Below are positions 53,207 through 61,508 of a stretch of DNA of 64,000 nt, piece after piece. The notes under the pieces are model-generated. The model did not search any database. It had not been told where the DNA came from and was given only the letters and a program-made list of their open reading frames with translations. Position 1 is the first letter of the stretch; each line of letters starts with the position of its first letter. The position numbers were made by a program, and so were the translations under genes. The DNA is from Stappia albiluteola (GTDB taxonomy: Bacteria; Pseudomonadota; Alphaproteobacteria; Rhizobiales; Stappiaceae), in assembly GCF_014050225.1 (NCBI RefSeq), contig NZ_JACFXV010000067.1, forward strand, positions 119,419 to 183,418, written 5' to 3'.

Positions 53207-54741
53207 AGATCCGCGCCCAAATCGGCATGGTGCTGAATCTCGACAAATGCATCGGGTGCCACACCTGTTCCGTAACCTGCAAGAACGTCTGGACCAACCG
53301 CGAAGGCGTCGAATACGCTTGGTTCAACAATGTCGAGACGAAGCCCGGCGTCGGCTATCCCAAGGAGTGGGAGAACCAGAAGAAGTGGAACGGCGGCTGG
53401 ACCCGCAAGGCCAATGGCAAGATCGAGCCGAAGATGGGCTCCAAGTGGCGCATTCTGGCCAAGATCTTCGCCAATCCGGACCTGCCGGAAATCGATGACT
53501 ATTACGAGCCGTTCGACTTCGACTACGGCCACCTGCAGACGGCCGGCGAGAGCCAGGCGTCGCCCACCGCCCGTCCGCGCTCACTGATCAGCGGCGAGCG
53601 TATGGAGAAGATCGAATGGGGCCCCAACTGGGAGGAGATCCTGGGCGGCGAATTCTCCAAGCGATCGAAGGACTACAACTTCGAAGGCGTCGAGAAGGAG
53701 ATCTACGGCGAGTTCGAAAACACCTTCATGATGTATCTGCCGAGGCTTTGCGAACACTGCCTCAACCCGACCTGCGTGGCGGCCTGCCCGTCGGGCGCGA
53801 TCTACAAGCGAGAGGATGACGGCATTGTCCTGATCGACCAGGAGAAATGCCGCGGCTGGCGCATGTGCGTCTCCGGCTGCCCCTACAAGAAGATCTATTA
53901 CAACTGGTCTTCCGGCAAATCCGAGAAATGCGTCTTCTGCTATCCGCGCATCGAGGCCGGCCAGCCGACCGTCTGTTCGGAAACCTGCGTCGGTCGCATC
54001 CGCTATCTCGGCGTGGTGCTTTACGACGCGGACCGCATTCATGAGGCGGCGTCGACGGCGGACGAGCGCGATCTCTATGAGGAGCAGCTCAAGATCTTCC
54101 TCGATCCGAGCGATCCAAAGGTGATCGAGCAGGCGCGCAAGGATGGCGTGCCGGATGCATGGCTGGAGGCGGCGAAGAAGTCTCCCGTCTACAAGATGGC
54201 GATGGAATGGAAGGTCGCCTTTCCGCTGCATCCCGAATATCGCACCCTGCCGATGGTCTGGTACATCCCGCCGCTTTCCCCGCTTCAGTCGGCGGCGGAA
54301 GCCGGCAAGCTTGGCATGGACGGCGCGATGCCGGACGTCCGTTCGTTGCGCATCCCGGTCCGCTATCTGGCGAACCTCCTGACGGCAGGCAAGGAAGCGC
54401 CGGTCGTCTCCGCGCTCGAACGCATGCTCGCCATGCGGGCCTATATGCGGGCGAAGACGATCGACGGCGTCATCGACGAGGTGACGGCGGAGAAGGTCGG
54501 CATGACTGGCCAGATGATCGAGGAGATGTACCACGTGATGGCGATCGCCAATTACGAGGACCGCTTCGTCATCCCGACCTCGCATCGCGAGATCTCCGAG
54601 GACGCCTACGACGTGCGCGGCTCCTGCGGCTTCTCCTTCGGCAATGGCTGCTCGGGCGGCTCTTCCACGACCGACCTGTTCGGCGCGAAACGCCCGCGCA
54701 CGGTGCAGACGCCGACCGACATTTTCAAGGAGCAGGTGTGA
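53203..54741 (+). CDS. narH: Respiratory nitrate reductase beta subunit
   Basis: 512 residues, with ATGA overlap to narG and GGAGGCGGCAGA upstream. Four cysteine groups for Fe-S clusters are complete: CIGCHTCSVTCKNVW (from C16), CEHCLNPTCVAACPSG, CRGWRMCVSGCPYKK, where a Trp replaces one Cys to make the 3Fe-4S centre, and CVFCYPRIEAGQPTVCSETC. It passes electrons from the heme b of NarI to NarG in the cytoplasm-facing complex. The narJ start overlaps its stop by one base (TGATG). Confidence 0.97.
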   Translation: MKIRAQIGMVLNLDKCIGCHTCSVTCKNVWTNREGVEYAWFNNVETKPGVGYPKEWENQKKWNGGWTRKANGKIEPKMGSKWRILAKIFANPDLPEIDDYYEPFDFDYGHLQTAGESQASPTARPRSLISGERMEKIEWGPNWEEILGGEFSKRSKDYNFEGVEKEIYGEFENTFMMYLPRLCEHCLNPTCVAACPSGAIYKREDDGIVLIDQEKCRGWRMCVSGCPYKKIYYNWSSGKSEKCVFCYPRIEAGQPTVCSETCVGRIRYLGVVLYDADRIHEAASTADERDLYEEQLKIFLDPSDPKVIEQARKDGVPDAWLEAAKKSPVYKMAMEWKVAFPLHPEYRTLPMVWYIPPLSPLQSAAEAGKLGMDGAMPDVRSLRIPVRYLANLLTAGKEAPVVSALERMLAMRAYMRAKTIDGVIDEVTAEKVGMTGQMIEEMYHVMAIANYEDRFVIPTSHREISEDAYDVRGSCGFSFGNGCSGGSSTTDLFGAKRPRTVQTPTDIFKEQV

Positions 54742-55451
54742 TGAACAAGGCACTGAAAATCATTTCCCTGCTCCTGTCCTACCCGACGCCGGAGATCAGG
54801 GCAGGATTGCCGGACCTCAAAAGCGCGCTGGGCGAAACGGAGCTCGGCGGGCGCGAGGCCAGGCTGCTTGTCCGCCTTGTCGACGATATCGCGTCACTTG
54901 ACGGCATGGAGGCCGAGGAGCGGTATGTCTTCCTGTTCGACAGGACGCGGTCGCTGTCGCTCCACCTCTTCGAGCATGTCCACGGCGAAAGCCGCGATCG
55001 CGGTCAGGCCATGGTCGACCTTCTGGCCATGTACGAAGCCGACGGCTTCGAGATCGGCGCGAGGGAACTGCCCGACTACCTGCCGATGTTCCTGGAGTTC
55101 CTTTCCACGAAGGAGCCTGCGGAGGCGGCGGAACTACTCGGCCAGATCGCCCATATCCTCGCTGCGATCCGCGAGCGGCTGAAGAAGCGCGGCTCGATCT
55201 ACGTCAACGCCTTCGCCGTGCTGGAGGTTCTGGCGAAGGGAAAGCCTGATGCGGCCCTCCTTCGCGACCTGCTGAATGCCGAGGACGACGACCCGGCCGA
55301 TCTCGCCGCGCTCGACCGCGTCTGGGAGGAAGAGGTCGTCACCTTCGGCGGTAATGCGGGCGAGGGCGCCTGCGGACCCGATCGCCTGCAGCGCCAGATC
55401 CGCGCGGCCAACCGCCGCCCGGATGGCATCGGCAGCGCACCGAACGCCTGA
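54741..55451 (+). CDS. narJ: Nitrate reductase assembly chaperone
   Basis: 236 residues, all-helical TorD/NarJ-type protein. Markers: LKIISLLLSYPTPEIRAGLP at the start, YVFLFDRTRSLSLHLFEHVH with the family DRxRSLSLHLFEH motif, and DYLPMFLEFLS. It binds the N-terminus of NarG and oversees molybdenum cofactor insertion before the complex attaches to NarI. It is not part of the final enzyme. The stop is 11 bases before narI. Translation is probably coupled to narH. Confidence 0.95.
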   Translation: MNKALKIISLLLSYPTPEIRAGLPDLKSALGETELGGREARLLVRLVDDIASLDGMEAEERYVFLFDRTRSLSLHLFEHVHGESRDRGQAMVDLLAMYEADGFEIGARELPDYLPMFLEFLSTKEPAEAAELLGQIAHILAAIRERLKKRGSIYVNAFAVLEVLAKGKPDAALLRDLLNAEDDDPADLAALDRVWEEEVVTFGGNAGEGACGPDRLQRQIRAANRRPDGIGSAPNA

Positions 55452-55462
55452 GGAGACGCATC

Positions 55463-56182
55463 ATGTCCGATTTTCTCAATACGCTTTTGTTCGGAATCTA
55501 TCCCTATATCGCGCTGGCGGTGCTGATCCTCGGTACGATCGTGCGCTATGACCGCGAGCCCTATAGCTGGCGTTCAGGTTCGTCCCAGCTCCTGCGCCGC
55601 AAGCAACTGGTCTGGGGATCGGTGCTCTTCCATGTCGGCGTGCTGATCATCTTCTTCGGGCATCTGATCGGCCTGCTGACGCCCATCGCCATTTTCGACG
55701 CAATCGGCATCAGCCATGGCGCCAAGCAGCTGCTGGCGATCGTGGCCGGCGGCATTGCCGGCATCATGGCGATCGTCGGTGCCACCATGCTGATCCACCG
55801 CCGGCTGTTCGATGCGCGCGTGCGGGCCGCGTCGAGCAACGCCGACACGATGATCATCATCCTGCTGTGGGTGCAGATCGCCCTCGGGCTGATGACGATC
55901 CCGATTTCGCTCCAGCATCTCGACGGCCACGAGATGGTGCGTTTCATGACCTGGGCGCAGGGCATCTTCGTCTTCAACGGCGATGCGGCGAGTTATGTTG
56001 CAGGCGCTTCCATCATTTTCAAGCTGCATATCTTCCTGGGCCTGACGATCCTGCTCGTCTTCCCCTTCACCCGTCTCGTACACATGCTGAGCGTGCCGGT
56101 GCGCTATCTCTGGCGACCGGGCTATCAGGTCGTGCGTGAGCGTAACCGCCGCACGGCCCCCTTGCGCACCCCGGCGGAGTAG
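55463..56182 (+). CDS. narI: Respiratory nitrate reductase gamma subunit (cytochrome b)
   Basis: 239 residues with GGAGACGCATC upstream. Five membrane helices are seen (FGIYPYIALAVLILGTIVRY, LFHVGVLIIFFGHLIGLLT, LLAIVAGGIAGIMAIVGAT, IIILLWVQIALGLMTIPIS, IIFKLHIFLGLTILLVFPF). Heme b ligand histidines occur in LFHVGV, FFGHLIG and KLHIF plus RLVHMLS. It takes electrons from quinol on the periplasmic side and passes them to NarH. The next gene starts at 56188, almost without a gap. Confidence 0.96.
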   Translation: MSDFLNTLLFGIYPYIALAVLILGTIVRYDREPYSWRSGSSQLLRRKQLVWGSVLFHVGVLIIFFGHLIGLLTPIAIFDAIGISHGAKQLLAIVAGGIAGIMAIVGATMLIHRRLFDARVRAASSNADTMIIILLWVQIALGLMTIPISLQHLDGHEMVRFMTWAQGIFVFNGDAASYVAGASIIFKLHIFLGLTILLVFPFTRLVHMLSVPVRYLWRPGYQVVRERNRRTAPLRTPAE

Positions 56183-56187
56183 TGGCC

Positions 56188-57099
56188 ATGGCAACCCTCT
56201 ATCGCAACCCTTCCCTGAGTCAGCCGCCGCAGGGGGGCTCCGGCGACGGCTATACGACGAAGCAGGAAGTCGACACCCGTGTTCCGCCGAAGGCGGCACC
56301 CGTGCTGGCGGAGATTTCGGTGAACGGCGTTGCCATTCCCGAAAGCGACATTCTCGGCGAAGCGCAGAACCATCCGGCCAGGAACCCGGGCGAGGCCCTG
56401 CGGGCGGCCGCCGAGGCTCTCGTCGTCAGGGAGCTTCTGTGGCAGGAGGCGCAGCGGCTGAATATCGCCGTGGTACTCGCTTGCGACGAAACCGGCCGCT
56501 TCGAAACGGAGCGGGATGCGGCCATTCGTCTGCTGATCGAGGAGGCGGTGCATGTTCCCTCCGCGACTGAGGAGGAATGCCGGCGCTTCTACGACCGCAA
56601 TCCGGAGAAGTTCCGCAGCGAGCCGCTCTACGAGGCGCGGCACATCCTGATCGCAGCGGCTCGGGAAGATAGCGAGACGCGGGCGAAGGCGCGTGAGCGC
56701 GCTGCCGGGCTCTGCCGCCTGCTTGGCGATCAGCCGGAACGCTTCGGCGAATTGGCGCAGGCGAATTCCGACTGTCCGTCGCGCGAACACGGCGGCAATC
56801 TCGGTCAATTGTCCCGGGGAAGCACGGTCGAGGAATTCGAAACGGCAGTGGCGGCCATGGCCGAGGGGGAAATCTCGGCCGCGCCGGTCGAAAGCCGCTT
56901 CGGCTTTCACGTGATCGCCCTCGACCGCAAGGTGGAGGGAAACCGGCTGCCCTTCGAGTTTGCAAGGGAGAGAATCTCCGCCTGGCTGGAGGCTTCCGCC
57001 TGGTCCAGGGCCGTCTCGCAATACATTTCGGTGCTGGCCGGGCGCGCCCGGATCGAAGGAATTTCCTTGAAAGGGGCGGATAGTCCTCTCGTTCAGTGA
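56188..57099 (+). CDS. Parvulin-type peptidyl-prolyl isomerase of the nar operon
   Basis: 303 residues from the ATG at 56188, with GCGGAG upstream; a GTG at 56182 that overlaps the narI stop is an alternative. A SurA/NifM-like helical N-terminus (VNGVAIPESDILGEAQNHPA) is followed by a parvulin domain at about 145-250 (YEARHILIAAAREDSETRAK, PSREHGGNLGQLSRG, ESRFGFHVIALDRKVEG). There is no signal peptide, so it is cytoplasmic, like NifM. Similar genes end nar operons of Brucella and Paracoccus relatives, where they are believed to help fold the reductase. A hemerythrin-like gene follows after four bases. Confidence 0.87.
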   Translation: MATLYRNPSLSQPPQGGSGDGYTTKQEVDTRVPPKAAPVLAEISVNGVAIPESDILGEAQNHPARNPGEALRAAAEALVVRELLWQEAQRLNIAVVLACDETGRFETERDAAIRLLIEEAVHVPSATEEECRRFYDRNPEKFRSEPLYEARHILIAAAREDSETRAKARERAAGLCRLLGDQPERFGELAQANSDCPSREHGGNLGQLSRGSTVEEFETAVAAMAEGEISAAPVESRFGFHVIALDRKVEGNRLPFEFARERISAWLEASAWSRAVSQYISVLAGRARIEGISLKGADSPLVQ

Positions 57100-57103
57100 G
57101 GGA

Positions 57104-57688
57104 ATGCCGATGCGCAGGAACCACGAGGCGCGCCGGGCGGCACTCGCAGCGCTGGCCGCCCGGCCGCCGGTCTCCGGGTTCAGTACGCCGCTCGATTATT
57201 TACTTGCCGAGCATCTCCGGCATCGAACGCTTTGCTGGCTGATCGACCGGATCGCGGAAAGCGGCGAGTCCGACGAGGAATGCATCGACGCGGTGTTGCT
57301 GTTCCTGCGGGGGGATTTCGGTCCGCATGTCGTCGACGAGGAGGAAGACCTTTTCCCGCTGCTTCGCCGCCGGGCAGGCCATGAAGACCGTATCGAGGAA
57401 GTGCTTGCCGGCCTGAGCAAGGAACATGCGGAAGATAGGCTCGACGCCACCGCGATCGTCGAAGGGCTTGAGAGGCAAAGGTGTGAGCGAAGCCTGCCCC
57501 AGACCCTGCGCATGCTCCTGCGCCGCTTCGCCGGCAACGAACGGCGTCACCTCATCGTGGAGAACGCGATTGTATTGCCGCTGGCCCGCGCGAGATTGAC
57601 CGACGACGACCTTTGTAATCTTGGCCGCCGGATGGCCGCGCGCCGCGGCGTCGCATTCCCGGAGAACACCCATACCCATGCTGTCTGA
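57104..57688 (+). CDS. Hemerythrin-like HHE domain protein
   Basis: 194 residues. A four-helix bundle with spaced His/Glu ligands: LDYLLAEHLRHRTLCWLIDR, GDFGPHVVDEEEDLFPLLRR, LSKEHAEDRLDATAIV and GNERRHLIVENAIVLPLARA. The H-x-x-x-E-E-x-x-F pattern in HVVDEEEDLF and the H-x-x-x-E pattern in HLIVENAIV are the diiron hemerythrin signatures. Placed at the end of the nar series, it may sense or scavenge nitric oxide or oxygen, or repair Fe-S centres as YtfE/DnrN does. The stop is inside the following carbonic anhydrase gene by 11 bases. ATGs at 57104 and 57110 are both possible starts. Confidence 0.85.
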   Translation: MPMRRNHEARRAALAALAARPPVSGFSTPLDYLLAEHLRHRTLCWLIDRIAESGESDEECIDAVLLFLRGDFGPHVVDEEEDLFPLLRRRAGHEDRIEEVLAGLSKEHAEDRLDATAIVEGLERQRCERSLPQTLRMLLRRFAGNERRHLIVENAIVLPLARARLTDDDLCNLGRRMAARRGVAFPENTHTHAV

Positions 57689-58298
57689 TCTGCTGGACCA
57701 CAACATCCGCTGGGCAACGGCCAAGGTGAAGGAGGATCCGGATTATTTCCGCCGGCTCTCCGCGCTTCAGCGGCCCGAATATCTCTGGATCGGCTGTTCG
57801 GACAGCCGCGTGCCGGCCAATGTGATCACCGGCCTCGAACCCGGCGAGGTCTTCGTCCATCGCAACGTGGCCAACCTCGTCCATCGCGGCGATCTCAATC
57901 TCCTGTCCGTGCTGGAATTCGCGGTCGAGACGCTGGAGGTCAGGCATATCATCGTTTGCGGACACTACGGCTGCGGCGGCGTGCGCGCCGCCATGGACGG
58001 GCATCGCCACGGCATCATCGATCACTGGCTCCAGCCAGTGCGTGACGTTGCCGATCAGCACGCCGGAGACCTCGCGACCGTGCCCGATCCCGAAATCCGG
58101 CTCAACCGCCTCTGCGAACTGTCCATCGCCGCACAGGTCGAAAGCCTGTCGCGCACGCCCATCATCCAGTCGGCCTGGAAGCGCGGCAAGCCGCTGGCGA
58201 TCCACGGCTGGGTCTATGGGTTGAACGACGGCCTCATCCGCGACCTGAAATGCGGCTGCTCCGGCAACGGCAAGGCGCAGTCCTTCGAGTGTTCGTAG
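57678..58298 (+). CDS. Beta-class carbonic anhydrase
   Basis: 206 residues from the ATG at 57678. Zinc ligands C40, H96 and C99 and the D42-R44 dyad are visible (WIGCSDSRVPANVITGL and VCGHYGCGGVRAA). The chain length is right for plant-type beta enzymes. It makes bicarbonate from CO2 in the cytoplasm. The gene overlaps the hemerythrin-like gene by 11 bases, which suggests coupling with it and the nar operon. Tail residues KCGCSGNGKAQSFECS add two more cysteines. No terminator follows; a RIME-like repeat begins 30 bases later. Confidence 0.93.
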   Translation: MLSDLLDHNIRWATAKVKEDPDYFRRLSALQRPEYLWIGCSDSRVPANVITGLEPGEVFVHRNVANLVHRGDLNLLSVLEFAVETLEVRHIIVCGHYGCGGVRAAMDGHRHGIIDHWLQPVRDVADQHAGDLATVPDPEIRLNRLCELSIAAQVESLSRTPIIQSAWKRGKPLAIHGWVYGLNDGLIRDLKCGCSGNGKAQSFECS

Positions 58299-58328
58299 CG
58301 GGGCTTCGCTCTTGAAACGGTCCTGACC

Positions 58329-58448
58329 CTAGAGCGCTTTCCACGAAAGCGGGATCGCTTTCGTGGATCAAGAAATCGCTCCAGGATCAATGCGCTGAGC
58401 ATATCCTTATCGCCAAATCCGATCCGGATTTGACGGGATATACTCTAG
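58329..58448. repeat. RIME-like 120-base palindromic repeat element
   Basis: The element is bounded by CTAGAG (58329-58334) and CTCTAG (58443-58448). It holds two internal palindromes: CCACGAAAGCG / CGCTTTCGTGG (58341-58366, loop GGAT) and CAAATCCG / CGGATTTG (58414-58432, loop ATC). Size and twin-palindrome design match the rhizobial RIME intergenic mosaic elements. TCCTGACCCTAG at its left end equals the outer end of the relic at 23396-23407. The zeta-toxin stop codon (58447-58445) is within its right CTAG. Confidence 0.7.
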
Positions 58449-59032
58449 ATCACGAGATCCTTCGCATAGACGTTTCGGATCCAGCCGGGCAGGTGGGGCA
58501 AGGCAAAGACGAGGCGACCCTTGTCGAAGATGAGACACTGGGTTGGGGGCATGTTCAGTCTGGAGTTGTCGTAGACCATCGCACGGTCTGCCTTGAGGAC
58601 TGCCGCCCGGATGAGGGCTTCGCCGCGCGCGTAGCGGGCGCGGATCTTCTCCTGTGGAACCGTATGGCCGCCTTCGTCGACGCGCGCCGAGACGCGGGCG
58701 ACCGAAATCTCGGCGGACTCCACCCCGACATGCATGACGATGGTTGTGAACCCCGCCGCGCGCGCCCTGTCGATGAGGTCAAGCTTCGAGGGGTGCGAGA
58801 ATACCGTCTCCGTTACGAAATCCAGGCCTTGGGCAAGGCAGTCGTCACGCCGTGCGGCGGCGATGCGGGCTGCCTCGTAGGACGCTTCGGGGGAGGGGGT
58901 GCGCAGCTCGTCGCGCTGGATGATGTCGGCATTGATGAAAGGACCCGCAAAGCGGGGGGCCACGCGGGTCTCGTAGAGGGTCGACTTGCCTGCGCCGTTG
59001 GGTCCGGCGAGCAGGATCATCGTCGGGTTCAT
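58445..59032 (-). CDS. Zeta-toxin family kinase
   Basis: 195 residues. A P-loop kinase starts the chain: ILLAGPNGAGKSTLYETRV (GPNGAGKST at residues 10-18). Zeta-type features follow: FINADIIQRDELRTPSPEAS with the D of the substrate site, FVTETVFSHPSKLDLIDRA, and VSARVDEGGHTVPQEKIRARYARG with the arginine-rich lid. Zeta toxins phosphorylate UDP-N-acetylglucosamine or related nucleotide sugars. The start overlaps the upstream antitoxin stop (ATGA). The stop codon TAG lies in the RIME-like end, so the C-terminus may have been fixed by insertion. Confidence 0.87.
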   Translation of the reverse strand: MNPTMILLAGPNGAGKSTLYETRVAPRFAGPFINADIIQRDELRTPSPEASYEAARIAAARRDDCLAQGLDFVTETVFSHPSKLDLIDRARAAGFTTIVMHVGVESAEISVARVSARVDEGGHTVPQEKIRARYARGEALIRAAVLKADRAMVYDNSRLNMPPTQCLIFDKGRLVFALPHLPGWIRNVYAKDLVI

Positions 59033-59385
59033 GCCTTGGAACTGGTTTCCGCGCGAACCAGGTTGCCCGCCGCGTCAAGGCCGACGCCAAGGCCAAGCTG
59101 TCGCCGCCGCGCAAAAAAAGCCTCTTCTTCCGGTCCCGGTTGCGCCATTGCGTCGGTGAAACTGTCGAGCCAGACGTCCTTTTCCTCGTCCGTCAGCCCG
59201 GTGGTCCCGAGCTTTCCCGCCAGGGCCGCGCTGATCCGCGAGTGATCGAAATTGCCGGATTTCTCGATGGCGCGGCCGATGCGCAGCCAATGCGTGATCT
59301 GCCCCGCAACCGAACGGCTCTGCAACTCAGCCTCGCGGCGTACGAGCGCCATCACGTCGTCGCCAAGCTTCACTGACTGGGCCAT
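59029..59385 (-). CDS. ParD-like antitoxin
   Basis: 118 residues from the ATG at 59385 (MAQSVKLGDDVMALVRREAE), with GGAGGCTTGCGCA upstream; a start at 59418 would cover the operator. The first 55 residues are a ribbon-helix-helix type DNA-binding region as in ParD-like antitoxins (SVAGQITHWLRIGRAIEKSG). The remaining part (ISAALAGKLGTTGLTDEEKD) likely wraps the toxin. It probably binds the palindrome 26-42 bases upstream and neutralises the zeta-type partner. The canonical epsilon antitoxin is absent, so this pairing is unlike Streptococcus epsilon-zeta. Confidence 0.82.
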   Translation of the reverse strand: MAQSVKLGDDVMALVRREAELQSRSVAGQITHWLRIGRAIEKSGNFDHSRISAALAGKLGTTGLTDEEKDVWLDSFTDAMAQPGPEEEAFFARRRQLGLGVGLDAAGNLVRAETSSKA

Positions 59386-59410
59386 TGCGCAAGCCTCCAA
59401 ACTCCATATA

Positions 59411-59427
59411 GGTAGCAATTTGCTACC
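59411..59427. promoter_or_regulatory. Operator palindrome of the toxin-antitoxin operon
   Basis: GGTAGCAA-T-TTGCTACC, an 8-base inverted repeat with a one-base centre, lying 26-42 bases before the antitoxin start. It fits autoregulation by the ribbon-helix-helix antitoxin. The following 230 bases (59428-59658) hold no supported gene. Confidence 0.7.
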
Positions 59428-59658
59428 TTTTTGTCAATTTGGAGGGTTGGGAGGGGATGTCTTCCTATGTCTCGCGCGGGTGGCCAAGATCGAAACACGT
59501 TACGCAGGTTGACTGAGAATGACCCTGCCCGTTCGCATAGGGTCTACATCCTGTGCGATGGTTTCCGCCAAAATCTGGAGGAAGATCAGGGTCTCAGGTC
59601 AGGTCTTCGAGAACATCGCAGGTGCGGTTTTGGAAACCCGAAACTCCTCACCAGGAGT

Positions 59659-59690
59659 AAAAGAAGCGAGCCCGAAGGCTCGCTTCTTTT
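59659..59690. terminator. Bidirectional rho-independent terminator
   Basis: AAAAGAAGCGAGCC (59659-59672) pairs perfectly with GGCTCGCTTCTTTT (59677-59690) around CGAA, giving T-runs on both strands. It ends the minus-strand DUF1254 gene, whose stop is only two bases away. Confidence 0.9.
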
Positions 59691-59691
59691 G

Positions 59692-61320
59692 TCAGTCAAC
59701 AAGCTCGACCTCGCTCGGCCGCCAGCTCTTGTCGAAGAACGGCTCGAGCGGGCTGTAGAGGCGCAAAACGACGAACCAGCCCTTTTGCGGATCTGTCTGG
59801 ATCCAGTTGCCGCGCGCTACGCCCTCCGGCTGCTTCGGCGCGAACCAGACCGTGGTCAAGCCGTCGGCGTCCGCCTCCGCGGCCGGCGACGGATAGCTCT
59901 GGCTACCGGCGCGGGGAAAGCGCTGCGGCGTGTCGAGCATGGAACGGGTCATGTTGTCATAGAGAGTGAGCGACCAGAAGTTGCCTTCCGGGATGCCTTT
60001 CGGCAGCGTTACCTTGTATTTCTTGGCGCCATCGAATGCGCGCTTGTCCGCATCCCGCATGGTCCACAGATAGGTCGAGCCGATATCTGTCAGCCGCATG
60101 GCCATGGCGGGCGTGATGCCGGTGACCCCATAAAAGAAGTTGCTGCGTGCGCTCATCGTCCGATAGCCGGTCGGCGGGAACGGCTTGACGCCATCGGCAG
60201 TGATTTCGGGGATCGGTGTTTCAAACTGGTAACCGGTCTGGAAGAGATAGTTGTTCCACGAAGAACCCGGGTAGTAGAACCAGCTCTCCTCCCGCGGAGC
60301 CATGAACAAGGTGCGCGCGGTCGCATTGGCGACCTTGATCGCCTCATTCATGATCCCCTTCAACCTTTCGTCGGGCGCGAAAGGCTTGCCCTTGACGATG
60401 CCCAGCGCCGCCACCGGCCCCATAAGTTCAGGGTCTAGAGATGTGGCGGGCTCACTTTGCACGACCTCATTGAGCATCTCGTAGTAGCTCCAGTCATTCG
60501 GCGGAATGGTATTCATCGCCTTGCCGCTGCCTTCGTGGAACAGGGTCGGCTGCGGTGGCGTGATGCGGCCGAGTCGCGCCTTGCCTGCGAGGAACTCGGC
60601 AATCGGCGTGCCGACGCCACCGACTTCGTAAGGATAGACTTTCGTGAAATTCTTAATCGTCTCAACGACCGGCTTGGGGTCGTTGCCATTCTCCAGGAAA
60701 GAGCGCCCAAACCACAGGATTGTATTGGTGCGCGCCTTGGCGGTGTAGAACCCGCCAGTCGGAAGCGGCCCGTCATAGTCCGGTCCCACAATCAGGTATT
60801 TACCGCCAACGCCGCGGTCCGGTCCGGGCAGCCCGATGTCGATTACCCAACGAAACCAGGCATCCTGCACCGCGCCAAGGAATTTTGGCGGCGTCTCCAG
60901 AACTACAGGCCCCTTGCTGAGGTCGAGATACCCCATGACGTAGACCGTGTCGGCATTGGCCGTGAGGAACAGCGACTTCGCGTCCATCAGCTCGGAGAAG
61001 ACGAGTACCTCGTTCTCCTTCATGCCGATGTCCATCATGCCCTTCTTCAGGGCATGGATGCTCACCCCGCGCATGTTGTCCATGAATGTGCGATAGGCGT
61101 AGGTGAAGTCGAGGTTGTCGTAGAGCTTTTTCGCGGTCTCCTCGCTCGGAACACCGTCCTTGAATTCCAGCGCACCGATCGTCGTCTCGATTGCGTCAGG
61201 CGTTGAAATGGACTTCAGCGTGTCCTCAGACACCTGAGCATGAGCACCCGCGGCGCCTGATAGCAGCAAAACCACGCTACCCATGCAGCACATAAATCGA
61301 TTGGAAATTATGTAACTCAT
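59692..61320 (-). CDS. DUF1254/DUF1214 exported protein, copy 1
   Basis: 542 residues from the ATG at 61320, with AAGGGAGCGATTTTG upstream. The first 29 residues are a signal peptide (CCMGSVVLLLSGAAGAHAQ). DUF1254 spans residues 60-180 (SELMDAKSLFLTANADTVY, then MGYLDLSKGPVVLETPP). The C-terminal DUF1214 has NFFYGVTGITPAMAMRLTDI, PRAGSQSYPSPAAEAD and GVARGNWIQTDPQKGW. Function is not established; the protein is periplasmic or surface-located. A close paralog is divergent at 62108, with an IS66 relic between. Its terminator is bidirectional. Confidence 0.85.
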   Translation of the reverse strand: MSYIISNRFMCCMGSVVLLLSGAAGAHAQVSEDTLKSISTPDAIETTIGALEFKDGVPSEETAKKLYDNLDFTYAYRTFMDNMRGVSIHALKKGMMDIGMKENEVLVFSELMDAKSLFLTANADTVYVMGYLDLSKGPVVLETPPKFLGAVQDAWFRWVIDIGLPGPDRGVGGKYLIVGPDYDGPLPTGGFYTAKARTNTILWFGRSFLENGNDPKPVVETIKNFTKVYPYEVGGVGTPIAEFLAGKARLGRITPPQPTLFHEGSGKAMNTIPPNDWSYYEMLNEVVQSEPATSLDPELMGPVAALGIVKGKPFAPDERLKGIMNEAIKVANATARTLFMAPREESWFYYPGSSWNNYLFQTGYQFETPIPEITADGVKPFPPTGYRTMSARSNFFYGVTGITPAMAMRLTDIGSTYLWTMRDADKRAFDGAKKYKVTLPKGIPEGNFWSLTLYDNMTRSMLDTPQRFPRAGSQSYPSPAAEADADGLTTVWFAPKQPEGVARGNWIQTDPQKGWFVVLRLYSPLEPFFDKSWRPSEVELVD

Positions 61321-61508
61321 CAAAATCGCTCCCTTTGCGTACAGCATGCGGAGGATGAAGTTACGTTGCGGAAAATTTGATGTCACCCGTATTCACATGG
61401 ATATTCTGCGAAGATTCAATGGCAAGCGCGGAAAGGTATTGCCCGTTGCCGGCCTCAGGTTTCTGGCTTGGGAGCTAGCGCTCAAAATTTTCAGGAGATA
61501 GCGTGTTG

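Noticed and set aside
59460..59650. Possible transposase remnant in the gap before the DUF1254 gene
   Set aside because: Short frames are open but no IS family motif could be recognised, so it is listed only as gene-free DNA.
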